A stretch of DNA of 64,000 bases, taken from assembly GCA_010645155.1 (NCBI GenBank), contig CM021322.1, positions 13,519,823-13,583,822 on the forward strand, given 5' to 3'. Shown here in pieces: positions 35,613 through 47,400 of the stretch. Source of the stretch: Tigriopus japonicus (lineage: Eukaryota; Arthropoda; Copepoda; Harpacticoida; Harpacticidae). The position numbers were made by a program, and so were the translations under genes. Each line of letters begins with the position of its first letter. The first letter of the stretch is position 1. The notes beneath the pieces are model-generated. The model was given only the letters and a program-made list of their open reading frames with translations. It searched no databases and was not told the DNA's origin.

Positions 35613-37386
35613 AGTTTTAGACGAAGCAGTAGCACTAGCTGGTTTTAGGCTGGTTCGATGTGATAGAATACGGCCCGACAATCCCATTTTCCCACATGGG
35701 GGCGTATGTCTATATGTCAGGAAAGACTTACATTTTAGTCATGTTCATAAGTGGAATGGAGAAGTAGAAGTTTTGATTTGCCACATCAAGGCTCTTGATG
35801 TAGCAATGTATCGGCCACCTTCTTGTAGGTCTTCTTCATTTCTATCAGCTCTCCAATTCATTGGAAAGGAGTTAGATCGAGTGGTTTGTTCTCGCCTCTT
35901 TGTTGTTGGTGACTTCAATTTTCCGGCTAGCATTGTTGAGTGGGAGGTTAGTCCGGATGAGTACATTCCCATTTCGAAAACAGCATCGCCGTCTTTCGAA
36001 AAATTGGAAGAATTTACGATCTTGCGTAATCTCTCTCAACACGTTGGTGTTGCAACCAGAGCAGAGAGTGTTCTGGACTTAGTTTTTTCCAATGACCCTG
36101 ATCTGATCCAATATGTCCACGTTGCCCCATGTAGCCTTTCAGATCATCACATTCTTGAGATAGGATCGACCATCACTCAAAAGCCGGCGAGCTCTAGAGT
36201 TAAACCCGCACAAAAGGTGGGCGTGTCCAAGTTTAAGTTCTTTATGAACACTGGCCCCTTATTTTTGAAAGATTAGGCGAGTTGGACTTGATTTCCATTC
36301 TAAAGCAGGAACCATCAATAGATAAACCTAAAAACAAGCTTATTTCACTTTTTGACGAGGTTTGTTTGTCCAGTGGTATTCCAGAAATAGTGGCAAAAGG
36401 TAGGCCATTGTCTAGAATTCCAAAGGTTAGAAAGAAGTTGTTCAAACGGAGTTGTCAGCTTTCGAATAGACTTCGGCGTACTTCAAATCCAGTAGTTGTT
36501 GCTAGCCTCCAAAATAAATTGAACGTGGTTCAAGCTAAGATTAGGGCCTCCATTGATTCTGGTCAGATGGAAAAGGAAAGTAGAGTTGTCCAGGAGGTTT
36601 AGACTAATCCAAAGGCGTTTTTCTCGCTTGCAAATACAAAGAGAAAAATGAAGCATCGTGTAGAACCTTTTGAGGTCGACGGTAAAACCGTTAATGATAG
36701 TGAGGTTATGGCTAATATGCTTGGAGATCAGTTCTCAAGTGTATTTTCAATTCCAAAAAGGGTAGTCAGAGCAGGCCATGACTGTAGTAATGTTGTTGAG
36801 GAGACTGGCATTGATGGCCAGGATAATCAATTGGAGGATCTAGTAGTCACAGATCAAGATGCTTTTGAGGCCATCACGAGCTTAAAACTCTAAAGGTTCT
36901 CCTGGATCTGATGGTTTGACATCTCAGTTTCTGAAGAAATGTTCACAGAATCTTGCCACTGTTTTCTCCTTTTTGATGCGTCGCATCTTCGATCAGGGCA
37001 AGTTTCCTTCTTCTCTAAAAGTAGCTTACTGTATGTCGTTCCATTTTTAAGGGCGTAGATAAGTCACTCCCTAGTAATTATAGGCCCATTTCTCTGACTT
37101 ACAGTATTGCAAAGGCCTTTGAGAAGATCATGAAGTCCAAGCTTGTTGAGTATTTGGAAGCCCAAGATATCATTCCCCTAGGGCATGATGGGTTTCGAGC
37201 CCATTTTAGAACAGTCACCCAATTGGTTGATCATATAGAGCAGATCATTGGGGGGCTTGAAAGTCAAGAGTCAGTTGATGTAGTCTATCTTGACTTTGCC
37301 AAGGCCTTTGATAAGGTAGATCATGGTCTTTTGCTCGATCAACTCAAAGAGTTTGGGGTCCAGGGTAAGGTCCTGACTTGGATTGA
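35613..37386 (+). mobile_element. decayed non-LTR retrotransposon, copy 1 (CR1/jockey-like)
   Basis: The copy is truncated at its 5' end and cut on the right by the assembly gap. The first frame (to 36276) is most of an apurinic-type endonuclease, with VVGDFNFPAS and SDHHIL motifs. Later frames hold the linker and the start of the reverse transcriptase, including YLDFAKAFDKVDH. Frames are broken by shifts near 36280 and 36900-37130 and by a stop near 36603. It matches copy 2 closely but carries about 46 extra bases at about 36228-36278. The sequence after the gap does not continue it recognisably. Confidence 0.88.
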
Positions 37387-37632
37387 NNNNNNNNNNNNNN
37401 NNNNNNNNNNNNNNNNNNNNNNNNNNNNNNNNNNNNNNNNNNNNNNNNNNNNNNNNNNNNNNNNNNNNNNNNNNNNNNNNNNNNNNNNNNNNNNNNNNNN
37501 NNNNNNNNNNNNNNNNNNNNNNNNNNNNNNNNNNNNNNNNNNNNNNNNNNNNNNNNNNNNNNNNNNNNNNNNNNNNNNNNNNNNNNNNNNNNNNNNNNNN
37601 NNNNNNNNNNNNNNNNNNNNNNNNNNNNNNNN
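37387..37632. other. assembly gap
   Basis: A run of 246 N inside the first retrotransposon copy. Its true size is unknown, and frames running through it are artefacts. Confidence 0.99.
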
Positions 37633-38057
37633 CAAATTTTTCATTGCGTGATTTTGATATTCAAGCATTTCTTTAGGTTTAAGAAACTGAAGCAAAACTT
37701 CTGAGATTGCCAAATGTTTTTAAAGTGCAAGTCTTTGGTCGTCTGGTTCTTGGAATCACAACATCACTTCATCAAAAATATATCAAAATGCCTTTTTACT
37801 TTGATGGTCGACAAAATGTTGTTGCTAACACCAATTTAAAAAAGTTTTGACTCAAAAAACATCAATTTCAAATTCGGTCTCTAGTTATGATTATTTGCTT
37901 GCTACATCTAAGTAAGATGGCAGTTTCAAGAAGACAAGCAAAACTGTGGCTTATTTGAAAGCTGAGACTTGGCTCTTTCTGGCAGAATTTAAAAAAGCTT
38001 GATATCTTGAATAATGCACAAGATTTTAGCCTTCAAATCAATTCCATTTTTGCTTCC

Positions 38058-38275
38058 AGGGGGTGAGGCATGGCGTGGTGCGTACTGCGTCGGGTTGTTG
38101 TGCAGATGGCTGGGGTTTGATCTCGGCTGACTGCCACTCTCCAAAAACTCAACTCTTCGGAGACAAAATTTAGCGTTTGAACCGTCTTTCAATGCAAAAA
38201 TCAAACCTACAAACTCAACTCTTCGGAGTCAAAATTAAGCGTTGAACTGTCTTTCAATGCAAACTAGGCAAGCCC
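38058..38275 (+). repeat. SINE-like or composite repeat at the satellite-filled element's left flank
   Basis: TGGCGTGGTGCG followed about 45 bases later by GGTTTGATCTC is a weak match to the RNA polymerase III A and B boxes. It is followed by two tandem copies, about 64 bp apart, of a block starting ACTCAACTCTTCGGAG. Across the inserted element, 39209 onward resumes with GGTTCGATCCC, a good B-box match. The whole may be a decayed tRNA-derived SINE split by the insertion. Confidence 0.3.
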
Positions 38276-39200
38276 AGACCTGTTCAAGATACTTTGAAAA
38301 AGTATCTAGATAAGATAGTATTTTCCGCAAAGTATCTAGATAAAGATAGTTTAAGATACTTCCCTGAAAAAGTATCTAGATAAAGATACTTTAAGATACT
38401 TTCCCGGAAAAAGTATCTAGATAAAGATACTTTAAGATACTTTCCCGAAAAACTATCTAGATAAGATACTTCAAGATACTTTTCACAAAACGTATCTATA
38501 TTAGATACTTCTAGATACTTTTCTTCATTATGCATAATGTCAAATTATTTGTGCATTATGCACATTGAAGGTGGATGCATTATACACGTTAAGACTTGAG
38601 AGTGGACGCATTATGCACATTGAGAGTGAATGCCTTATGCACCTTTCCTCAAAGTGGATAATGAATGAATCCTCAGATTCCTCACTCAATGTGTCCACTC
38701 TCAAGTCTCAACGTGCATAATGTATCCACTTTCAATGTACATAATGCACAAGTAATTTGACATTGTGCATTATGAAGAAAAGTATCTACAAGTATCTTAT
38801 CTTGATAATTTTTGGTAAAATGCATAATGCATACTAAACAATGCATAATGGATGCTTTAACACAAAAGATTGAGAGAACACATTATCTAGATAAAGATAG
38901 TTCAAGATAGTTTTCCAAAAAAAAGTATCTAGATAAAGATATTTCAAGAAAGTTTTCCGAAAAAAGTATCTAGATAAAGATACTTTAAGAAACTTTCCCG
39001 AAAAAAGAGATAAAGATATTTCAAGATAGTTTTCCGAAAAAAGTATCTGGATAAACATACTTTAAGATACTTTCCCGAAAAAAGTATCTAGATAAAGATA
39101 CTTTAAGATACTTTCCCGAAAAAAGTATCTAGATAAAGATAAAAGATAAACTATCTTTTATCTTTATCTTTTATCTAGATAAGATAATTGAACAGGTCTG
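38276..39200. mobile_element. 925-bp hAT-like element filled with 42-bp satellite repeats
   Basis: The ends are CAGACCTGTTCAA and its exact inverse. The octamer GGCAAGCC flanks both sides (38268-38275 and 39201-39208), which is diagnostic of hAT insertion. Inside, arrays of an approximately 42-bp unit containing AGTATCTAGATAAAGATACT lie at 38287-38525 and 38880-39180. Between them, about 38516-38620 and 38680-38785 form an inverted repeat rich in GCATTATGCAC. The units are themselves near-palindromes, so the element can fold at several scales. No transposase frame is present; apparent frames simply translate the array. Confidence 0.87.
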
Positions 39201-39208
39201 GGCAAGCC

Positions 39209-39658
39209 CCGGTTCGATCCCGTGCTTGCTGAGTCCTAGTGGCTTGTGGTATTAAGTTACATGCAGTAGTCACGGCCCTTGATGGCTTAAATGGGCGAAC
39301 CTGGGGTCATTCCCGAGGGTGAGGTAAAAAGTAATGCTTGTTGGCTCTTAGCTGTTCCGTGCCTACCGCGTTAAAACATATGGCGGACAGCCTCTATCAG
39401 AACACAGCTGCATTCTGACTCCAGCACAAACAAACAATTTATTACTGATTGTAATAAAAGAAACTTATCTTCTTAGCTACACCTAGCTAATAAGAAGACT
39501 AATAAACTTACCTTCCATTGTCTAGCTAAAAAGGTACAGAAATGAGCGGAATAAGCGATAGCGAAAGGTGAGAGTGCCCTCCTAGAATAAACGAAGATCG
39601 TTTTCTGAGGCTAACACAAATCGGAGAATTAAAAAAAGATTTACAAAATGTCATCTTT
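39209..39658. other. short gene-free interval downstream of the torsin-activator gene
   Basis: This is the right-hand continuation of the SINE-like sequence, then AT-rich sequence. No coding feature is seen. Confidence 0.4.
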
Positions 39659-39663
39659 TTATT
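39658..39663 (-). terminator. AATAAA overlapping the stop codon of the torsin-activator gene
   Basis: The minus strand reads CAA-TAA-AAA, so the stop codon lies inside a perfect AATAAA hexamer. If used, cleavage would leave a 3' UTR of only about 10-30 bases. A later signal may be the real one. Confidence 0.4.
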
Positions 39664-40591
39664 GAAAGCAATACTGAGAGATCTTTTGGGAGTCGGGTTT
39701 GAAATACAAGAGATAACGGGATATTTGGGAGAAAATCGCCGAATATTTTTCCCCCGCTAATTCCGGCTCCCAGGCCATTTTTAATACTCCATCGACATCT
39801 ACTTTTGAGGCCTGTAAACCGGGACCGGTGACCGATAGGATCACAATAGCCTTCTTAACCGGTGCATATTTTTTATCACAGATCACCTTCAAGGCCGAAG
39901 CCGTTTGACCCGAGATTTTGTGAGCATCTTTCAAGTACACGACTTTGTTCTTGGCCAATGACTTTCGGAGCCTCGATTGTAAACCGGCTCGATCCGGAAA
40001 AGACTCTGCCGTAATGCCTTCAATCTCCGGTAAAGTGTTCATGACTTGGGCAGCTACTCTCATTAGTCTTTTTAAAAAGCAATCCAAGAGAGTTCTATGG
40101 GTTTCATCCGAGGTAACCAAGATCGTGGCCGGTCGATCGGCATACTTCAGTGTGTTTATCACACTAGCATTAAACGAATGCAAGAGCTTCCTCTGATCGG
40201 GAAATTCATTAATCAATTTCTCAAGACCGACATTCATGGCGTGGATTTGAGTCGACAAGTTCGGGGTAGAGGGGTGGTTTGGAGGATTTGCCCAATAAAA
40301 GACCATCACACCGAGAAGTGAGCCGATAAACATGGACTTGAGACCAAGACTTGGCGCATTATTGTTGTCATTCTTGAATATCTCCTCCGGGGACACGCTC
40401 ACGTTGCTGCTCGCCGAATCTCGAAACCCAGAACGTCGTTGTTTCTTTGATTTTGCCCTAGAGTGAAACTTTTGAGTGTGTCTAGGAGGCTGAGGATCAT
40501 CCTTGCTCTCCTCATCACTCGTTTGGCTTTCTTCATTCTTCACCGGCACCGATTTCCTGGGATTCATCCGGCCAGAATTGGCTTTGGACAT
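39659..40591 (-). CDS. torsin-activator-like membrane protein (LAP1/LULL1, TOR1AIP family)
   Basis: From the first in-frame ATG the frame gives 310 residues. The same frame stays open upstream to 40768, where an AG could be a splice acceptor, so an N-terminal exon may be missing. The first 80 residues are polar, basic and serine-rich, as expected for a nucleoplasmic or cytosolic tail. One transmembrane segment follows (about residues 85-103). The C-terminal 200 residues resemble the lumenal torsin-activation domain, with ATILVTSDETHR and CDKKYAPVKKAIVILSV. The family stimulates torsin AAA+ ATPases in the nuclear envelope and ER lumen. The assignment rests on topology and these blocks, so it is good but not certain. 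Confidence 0.72.
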   Translation of the reverse strand: MSKANSGRMNPRKSVPVKNEESQTSDEESKDDPQPPRHTQKFHSRAKSKKQRRSGFRDSASSNVSVSPEEIFKNDNNNAPSLGLKSMFIGSLLGVMVFYWANPPNHPSTPNLSTQIHAMNVGLEKLINEFPDQRKLLHSFNASVINTLKYADRPATILVTSDETHRTLLDCFLKRLMRVAAQVMNTLPEIEGITAESFPDRAGLQSRLRKSLAKNKVVYLKDAHKISGQTASALKVICDKKYAPVKKAIVILSVTGPGLQASKVDVDGVLKMAWEPELAGEKYSAIFSQISRYLLYFKPDSQKISQYCFQ

Positions 40592-40768
40592 GTCGGGCGT
40601 TTCAAAAAACCCCTTGAGGATTCCCTCGGTTTCCACGGTCGAGCTGGCGTTGAAAACGCGGGTTGAGGTTCGAGGTTGGCCGGTTAAACGCTTCTTCCGA
40701 TCGGAACGGATTGGGCTAGGCTCGATTCGTTGTAAGAAGAGGAATTGGATAGGATTAGAAGGGGTCCA

Positions 40769-43268
40769 CTAATCAATCAATCGATCCCTTTGAAATTGCG
40801 TTGATGAAGATGAGCCCCTCGGTGGACAATGGACAATCGTCGAGGTACAGCTAAGGCTTAGAGGTACAACGACTTGGATTCACCAGATTATCCAGACATG
40901 GTCAATTCTGGCTAGAGCTGGTTATAAAATGTAAATAAAGAGTGCAAAAAAAAATGAAAATGCAAAACTGTTAACATAATTGTTAAAAAAGTCAACTGAA
41001 AAAGCATAAAAATGCCAGTTATAGTCTCGAAGTGGGTTAGTTGTGTGCTACACTTGGATCAATATTTTTTTTAACTTAAACACGATGATCAATTATTAAT
41101 CATTTTTAAATCTAATTATTATCAATTATTAATAGATCTCAATGGTGCTCCAGAGCAATTTCTGCCTTAGAAAGATTACGGAGTTTCAAATGATATTTTA
41201 GGTTTGGATGGAAATCCCCAGAGAGATCTTGGCATTTTTTTGTACCCGCAATTTAATGGGGAACACCTTTCATTTTTTGTATTTCATAAGTTTAGGTCCA
41301 GGGAAATGCTATATACCTAAAAATATATCAATACAAAAGCTGAAAACTGTATAAATATCGCTTAAGAAGCCCCTCAAACGTTTTTCGACAAAAGATTTTT
41401 TGCTTTGTCAAACACACTCAAAGTTGGTTAATATTCAGAGATTTTTAAAACTTGAACCCAAAATGGCCCCCCTACGCATACATTCAATAGCTCGAAATCT
41501 GTGAAATTATGTGTCATTGACCCTGTAAATGTATCCATTGTGTATTGAAACACGCAATAAAGATTATTTAAAAAAAACATTGATTGATATTTCAAATTTC
41601 GAGTTTAGTCCATTTTAAACATGGTCAAACCCTAAATTTGAAGATGAATCTGTTAGACCTAGATATCTATGGTTTGACACATTTCCTTGTAATTTTTGTT
41701 AAACACAAAACAAAGTGTAATAGAAATAATTTTGACATGTTTTCCAAAAAAATTATTTTAAGTGATATTACATATTACTGTGAGCTATTTTGACTGAAAA
41801 TTTCTTTTTCTTCTGCGACATTGAAACCCTGCATGAAATCTTTGAGAATTTGTTTTTCAAAATAACTAGCGTTTTTCAGCCTTTTGGGGTCAAAAATGCA
41901 CCATTCAAATTCCAATAACTCAAGTGCTGCTAAATATATATTTCATCAAATTCTATTCAACAAGTAACTAAAAGTCTCTTAATCCTGATTTAATAGTACA
42001 TTAATATTATATAATATTAAGAAATAAAGATAATAAAGATATAATATTATAAATAGATTTTTATGTAAATATTTTTTTTCTTAGACCAAAACTTACAGAG
42101 GGCTGCACATTTCATGAAATTGTATTTATTTCACTTCGTCCATTTTTTCATTATTTTGGTTGAGTGCACTTTTTTGCATTTTTGTTGTCTTTTTTTAAAT
42201 AATCGAACAACTGTTTGCTTTAAAGGTTTAAGCTTTCGCTTTGACATTTGCGTTCAAGTAATATTTTACTATTCTAGTAACAATTTAAAAACAACAACTT
42301 TTTGAAAAACCAAGAGCTATGAATGTTTTTTGGTCTTTATGGCCCTTAATTTTGATTCATTCAATGAATGACCAAAGTTAATGACGTGTGAAATGCTTTT
42401 GTTAATTTTTTCCTTCCACTACATGGCTTTTTACAAAATGATCTGTATTTGATGCAAATTTAATTCAGTCCAATTGTTCATCAACTGTGTGCTCTTTTTT
42501 GCATTTTGTTGTTGCATTTTTGGGTATTCGTATTGCATATTTTGTGTTTTATTTCATTTTAAGGGCAGCCCTGCTTTACGTTAAATAATACAAAAATTAA
42601 AGTTGTTCCCCATTGAATTGTGGGTCCGAAAAATGCCAAGGTCTCTTTGGGATTTCGATCCAAACCTAAAAAGTCATTTAAAATACCGTGATCTTTCTAC
42701 AACAGAAATTGCTCTTTGAAACATTGAAGAGTTACAGGAGTGTGAGCGAGAGCAAGGGTGAGAGCCATGTTATCTTTCATGGAGAATTCAACTAGTACAA
42801 TGTAAGGTGAACAAATAGTAAAACAATTTGTAGGAAATTAAAGACTAAAAAATTCTATTTCATTGAAATTTTTTTTTATATTTCGTGAGATGGAAAATGT
42901 CATTTGTTTTTGGTAGACATCAGATGGTTTGAAAACATTTTACCTCTCAAAAGGATTCCACCATTTCAAGAACCTTTTGATAAATATATATATTGTAATT
43001 TATGTCCAATTTATATAAGCATATGCAATAAAGTTCAAAATTATTTGTGTTTTATGCGCAAAGAATTGTTTGGCAGTATTGCTTTTTAAAAAAATTGATT
43101 GTCAAACGAATAAAGAAATGTACAAACCATACATATCAACATACAATATGATCGTTGTTGATCAACAAATGTTCCCCAAATATTTAAAAAGATAAAGCAA
43201 AAAGTATCTCCATTAGGCTTTTTCTTGTTCAAACGTTACTCCCCACTTTTCACCGCGAAAATTTGCAG
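40769..43268. other. gene-free, AT-rich interval
   Basis: 2.5 kb without a recognisable gene. An upstream exon of the torsin-activator gene could lie here, but I found no convincing candidate. 41985-42065 is nearly pure A/T. Confidence 0.5.
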
Positions 43269-43275
43269 GAAAATG

Positions 43276-43433
43276 CATAGATATCTTGACTACTGGATGT
43301 CGTACGACCGACCGCTTGGTTGGTAAATTAGTACATTGAACAGTCTCCTGGGAATTGATCACAAACCGGTTTGTTGTACTGTTTTTCCAACCAACCAAGC
43401 GGTCGTCCGCCATCCAGTGTCAAGAAATCTATG
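43276..43433. mobile_element. 158-bp MITE-like palindrome
   Basis: Arms of about 49 bp (43276-43324 and about 43389-43433) are inverse copies, with CATAGAT at the tips and ACCGCTTGGTTGGT inside. The heptamer GAAAATG flanks both ends directly (43269-43275 and 43434-43440). No coding content is seen. The superfamily cannot be told from this one copy. Confidence 0.7.
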
Positions 43434-44109
43434 GAAAATGTAGGCGCTAATCCTTAAAAAGACACATTCTCATATACTAATAGTTACAACTAATCAACCC
43501 ACTACTCAAGGGTTGTTTTAATCCGCCAACGATAACTTGTTGGTAGAACAAATATCATATATTGAATGAAAACATTATGCTTATGATAATATGATACGTA
43601 AGTCGACCCAGGGAAGATAACGATTTACCATTTTCAGAGCTACGTCAATTTTCCTCGACTCGTTTAGGTTGAACAGTTTCAGATTGGAATAGCATTTTAT
43701 TTTTTTGATATTCTCGTGGCTTTTTCTATGATATCAGCAGATATTTTTAAATTGTTATAAGAAATCTATGAGAAGTTACGTCATTGTGCACGAGCATGGC
43801 GCAAACCGGGATCAGCATCTCACGCCCGCAAACACGCTTCTTAAGGCTACCAATCAAGACCATGACTTGATTACATACGATGTTGAAAGTTGTTTTACTT
43901 GTAAGAGATTGCCAAAAATTGAACTGAATACATGACGAGTAGAATGGGATGCTGTTGTCAATTTGTTAGGGATTCCATTTCTCTTATTTCAGTGTTGTGG
44001 GCGGCTCCAAAGGGGGCAATCAATGGATTTGTTCTTTGACGATCCAAGCAACCGAACGCTTTGGCAGGGGGCCACGCAATCCCGATTTAGGAGGGAACAT
44101 CAGACTGAA

Positions 44110-44370
44110 TGTGGATGGGGTGGTAGAAAACAGAGCAGTTCGGTAGTAATTGTGGTAGTTGTCGTTTAGTGATTATAGTAATGATAAGGATGATGATAAT
44201 AATAATAATAATTATAGTGGTAGTACTTTATGACGTAGTCGCATAATAGAAGCAACAACGGTTATTGTAATATTTGTAGTAGTAGCAATAGGAAGAGGAA
44301 GAGGAGAAGAGGAGATAGTAGCATTTGTTATAATAGTAGTAGTAGCAATGGCGGAAGTAAACTGTTGTAG
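44110..44370. repeat. trinucleotide-rich microsatellite cluster
   Basis: Imperfect runs of GTA/GTG, ATA, GAA/GGA and TAG triplets cover most of this block, just beyond the 3' end of the minus-strand multi-RRM gene. It may include that gene's 3' UTR. The frame ending in valines at 43963-44169 is a translation of this repeat. Confidence 0.6.
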
Positions 44371-44495
44371 TAGGTAAGCATGTAACACAAGGGGAACGCT
44401 GCAGAATGAATAGGACGCGATATCGGATGTAGGGTGTAGGAGATAAGTGGTCTCCGTTTGATTATGGCAGGCAACCTTACATACTGACAGAATCT

Positions 44496-47400
44496 CTAAG
44501 GGGGTGCGGCAGACGCTCCTTTGGTTCCCTTATTTTCTTCAATATCTAAGCATTCTCGACTGAAATCCAGAGATGCATAGTTTTTGCACAACTTAATGCA
44601 CTTGATCGCTGCAATAGCCGACTGGGCCTCGGAGTAGGACACGGTCACTCGCTTCACAGAGTTCTTGGCCCCTCGTCCAGCCATCACTTTGACCACCTCC
44701 CCATACTGAGAGAAATCTTGAGTGATCTCGCGAATTCCACTCATTCCAGAGTTCACGAACTCAATGGAGAAGTGACCGTCTCGACCTGCCATTAAGGACA
44801 CCACCGGAGAACACGCGAGCTGAGAATATTTGGCCCGAAGATGGGAATTATTACACGCCTCTTCAGCGGATTCCTGATCGGCAAAGCTTACGAACACGAT
44901 GGAATCATTGCCAACTGAAGAAGAGTCGCTGCCACTGGTCTTGTTCAATCCGCGGACTTGGACGGCTTTCTCAAAATCCAGTTTTACCTTGCGCTCAGTT
45001 AAATCTTTGATTTTGTTGACGAAGGAGAGAGTATAAAAGCCGAGAAAATCTTGAACAACATGCTCGTAGGGAATTTCTTTCACTTTTTCCTCTTCTTCCA
45101 CCTCCTCTAGATCTTCCTTAACTTCAGGATTGACCTGAGGTTCGGACAATCTCTCTTTATCCACACTCTTGGAGGCTTCAAAGACGGCACGATTGTTCAC
45201 CTCGCGCTCCGGACTAGCTTGCAGTGAGGAGGCTCTGGAAGAATTCAAGGGAGACCCAGCGGCACTTGGTGAACTCGAGCCTGTTGAAAGAGACGGGGAC
45301 AACGACTGGGCCAATGATTTTGTTCCCCTTGGCTCAACCTCAGTTTCATTTGGTCCTGGTTGACCCAACTTGGTTAATGAGGTGATCTCCATGGGCGTCG
45401 ATTGGGCATCCATTGATGGCTCTGACATTGCATGGGATAGGGCTCTTGAAGAGCCACTCCTGTCCTTGTTTACTGGCGAACGAGTGCGAGTCGAGTTTGT
45501 TGGTCCGTTGCTAACCGCACTTCCCGCATCCATTGGGTGGGACGCACCATCGTGCAAGTCTGCAAATGCACTATGGCCATTTTCCACGACCGTCTGGCAC
45601 ATGTCATTACCTAAAGTCGAGTTAGATGAGTGGGCAACAGCCGCAGGGGACAGAGATAAATGAGGCCGATGTCGATGATGATGCCTGGGGCTACTTGCCG
45701 AATGAGAGGAAGGGGCATGATGGTTGGATTGTCCGTTACCATTGCGCACGGATTTGATCCTGTACTTCTTGTCAGGGGATCGATGATGATGTTGATTATT
45801 TTGGTGGTGGTTATGATGATGTTGATGGTGGTGGGAGTGATGTTGCTGCTGATGTTGTTGTTGCTGATGCTGTTGTTGTTGGGGATGGTGGTGATTGTTT
45901 GCATTATGGTAGGCATTTCCAGGACCGAGCTGGACGCCATTTTGTCCGTGTAAGTCGGAATTCAGGTCCCCGCGTAAATGTTGATATTGCCCGGTTTGGT
46001 AGATTTGGAAATAGCTCTGGAATGGCTTAAGCAGTTCGTCTACCACGTCTTTCCCACCAGGGCCGTTTTCCAAGGTTGATGGGTCATGAAATGGATCGAG
46101 ATTACCCGAGGAGGAGGAGGAAGCAGAGGCCCCCCCAGCAGATGAATTGGACCCCGTCCCTTCAGGATGAGACAAATTATTCGGAGGCACTTGACCTTGT
46201 GGGGGTGGATGAGGATAGGTCATCTTCCCATGAACGCAACTCGGTTTGTTCATAAAGTCCAATTCATTTTCTTCGTTGTCGGAGGAGTCACTACTGTTGA
46301 CCAAGAGCAGAGAGTTTCCTTTTGCAATGTCCAAATAGGGAAATTCCTTGTTGGTAAAATGGGTTTGTAGAGCCCTGACCGCACAAGATTTCTCTGAATA
46401 TGAAATGGATACGAGTTCATCGGTGTTACCCCCTCCACCTGACGTGAGACTGACGATTTCGCCAAATTTCCTGAACTCTTGCTGAATTTCACGGCTTGTT
46501 TTCATGTTCAAATTGAGGAATGTGATGCTGTATAAACCATACATATCACAGTCAATGTCACGAGGCGTTGCCGGCGAGAGGAAGAGATATTTTCCGAACA
46601 GTTCTGACATTTCGCTCAATGGGAATGAGTTGAGACAGTTGAGACAGTTTTCAGCAGACTCCTTCTTTCGAAACCTGACGAACACGTGTCCTTTCTGTTT
46701 TCCAAGAGCCCCACGGACGCTCACCACTTCACCGAATTTTCCAAAGTCATGACGAACCTTCTTCTCGTTGATGTCCCCATCTTCATTCAAGAAGGAGAGG
46801 CAGAAGTAACCAAAAATGTCTTTTTCAACATTACGATTGAACTTGACCATTCCATTCTTGTTGCTGTTGCCACCATTGCTTCCTGGATGAATCATAGGAT
46901 TAGACGAAGAGCCGATCATTTTGGGAGATGCTTGTTGTTGATTGTTGGCACTCATTCCCATGGCCACCATGCTTGGATCTATCATCGTATGCCCCTGGTT
47001 TGATGTCATCATGTTTGAATTGCCTGTGCCATTTCCGACGGATGCCTTGGATGGGGATGACACATTAGGAAGATGTGGAATGTTTGGAACAAGGGAAGCT
47101 TCACGACTTCGGCTTTGATCTCGTCGAAACATGGATTCTTCAGATGTACCAGTCATGACAGAGGGAACACTATTAGCCGATGAGGAATGCTTGATAGGCG
47201 TGTTGCCGGATTCGTGGCCCATGTTTGACGAAGGACCTCCGTTCATCGCGTTTACACTGCTACTACTTGTTAAACCATGTCCATTGGCCCGTTGCCCATT
47301 GCTAGCAAATTCACTAAAATCTGAAGTGTCTAGGGTGTCTTTGGCTCCCGATCCTCCCACAACGTTGTAGTCGTTCTTTCGGACGGTGGAATTCTTAGAC

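Noticed and set aside
37130..37713. Frames running through the run of N
   Set aside because: Translation across unknown bases is meaningless; only the part before 37387 is retrotransposon sequence.
38287..39180. Regular repeats resembling a CRISPR array
   Set aside because: Units abut with no unique spacers, the context is eukaryotic, and the array is bounded by hAT-type ends.
45660..45953. Plus-strand hydrophobic frame rich in Met, Leu and Val
   Set aside because: It is the antisense of the His/Gln-rich tract in the multi-RRM gene.
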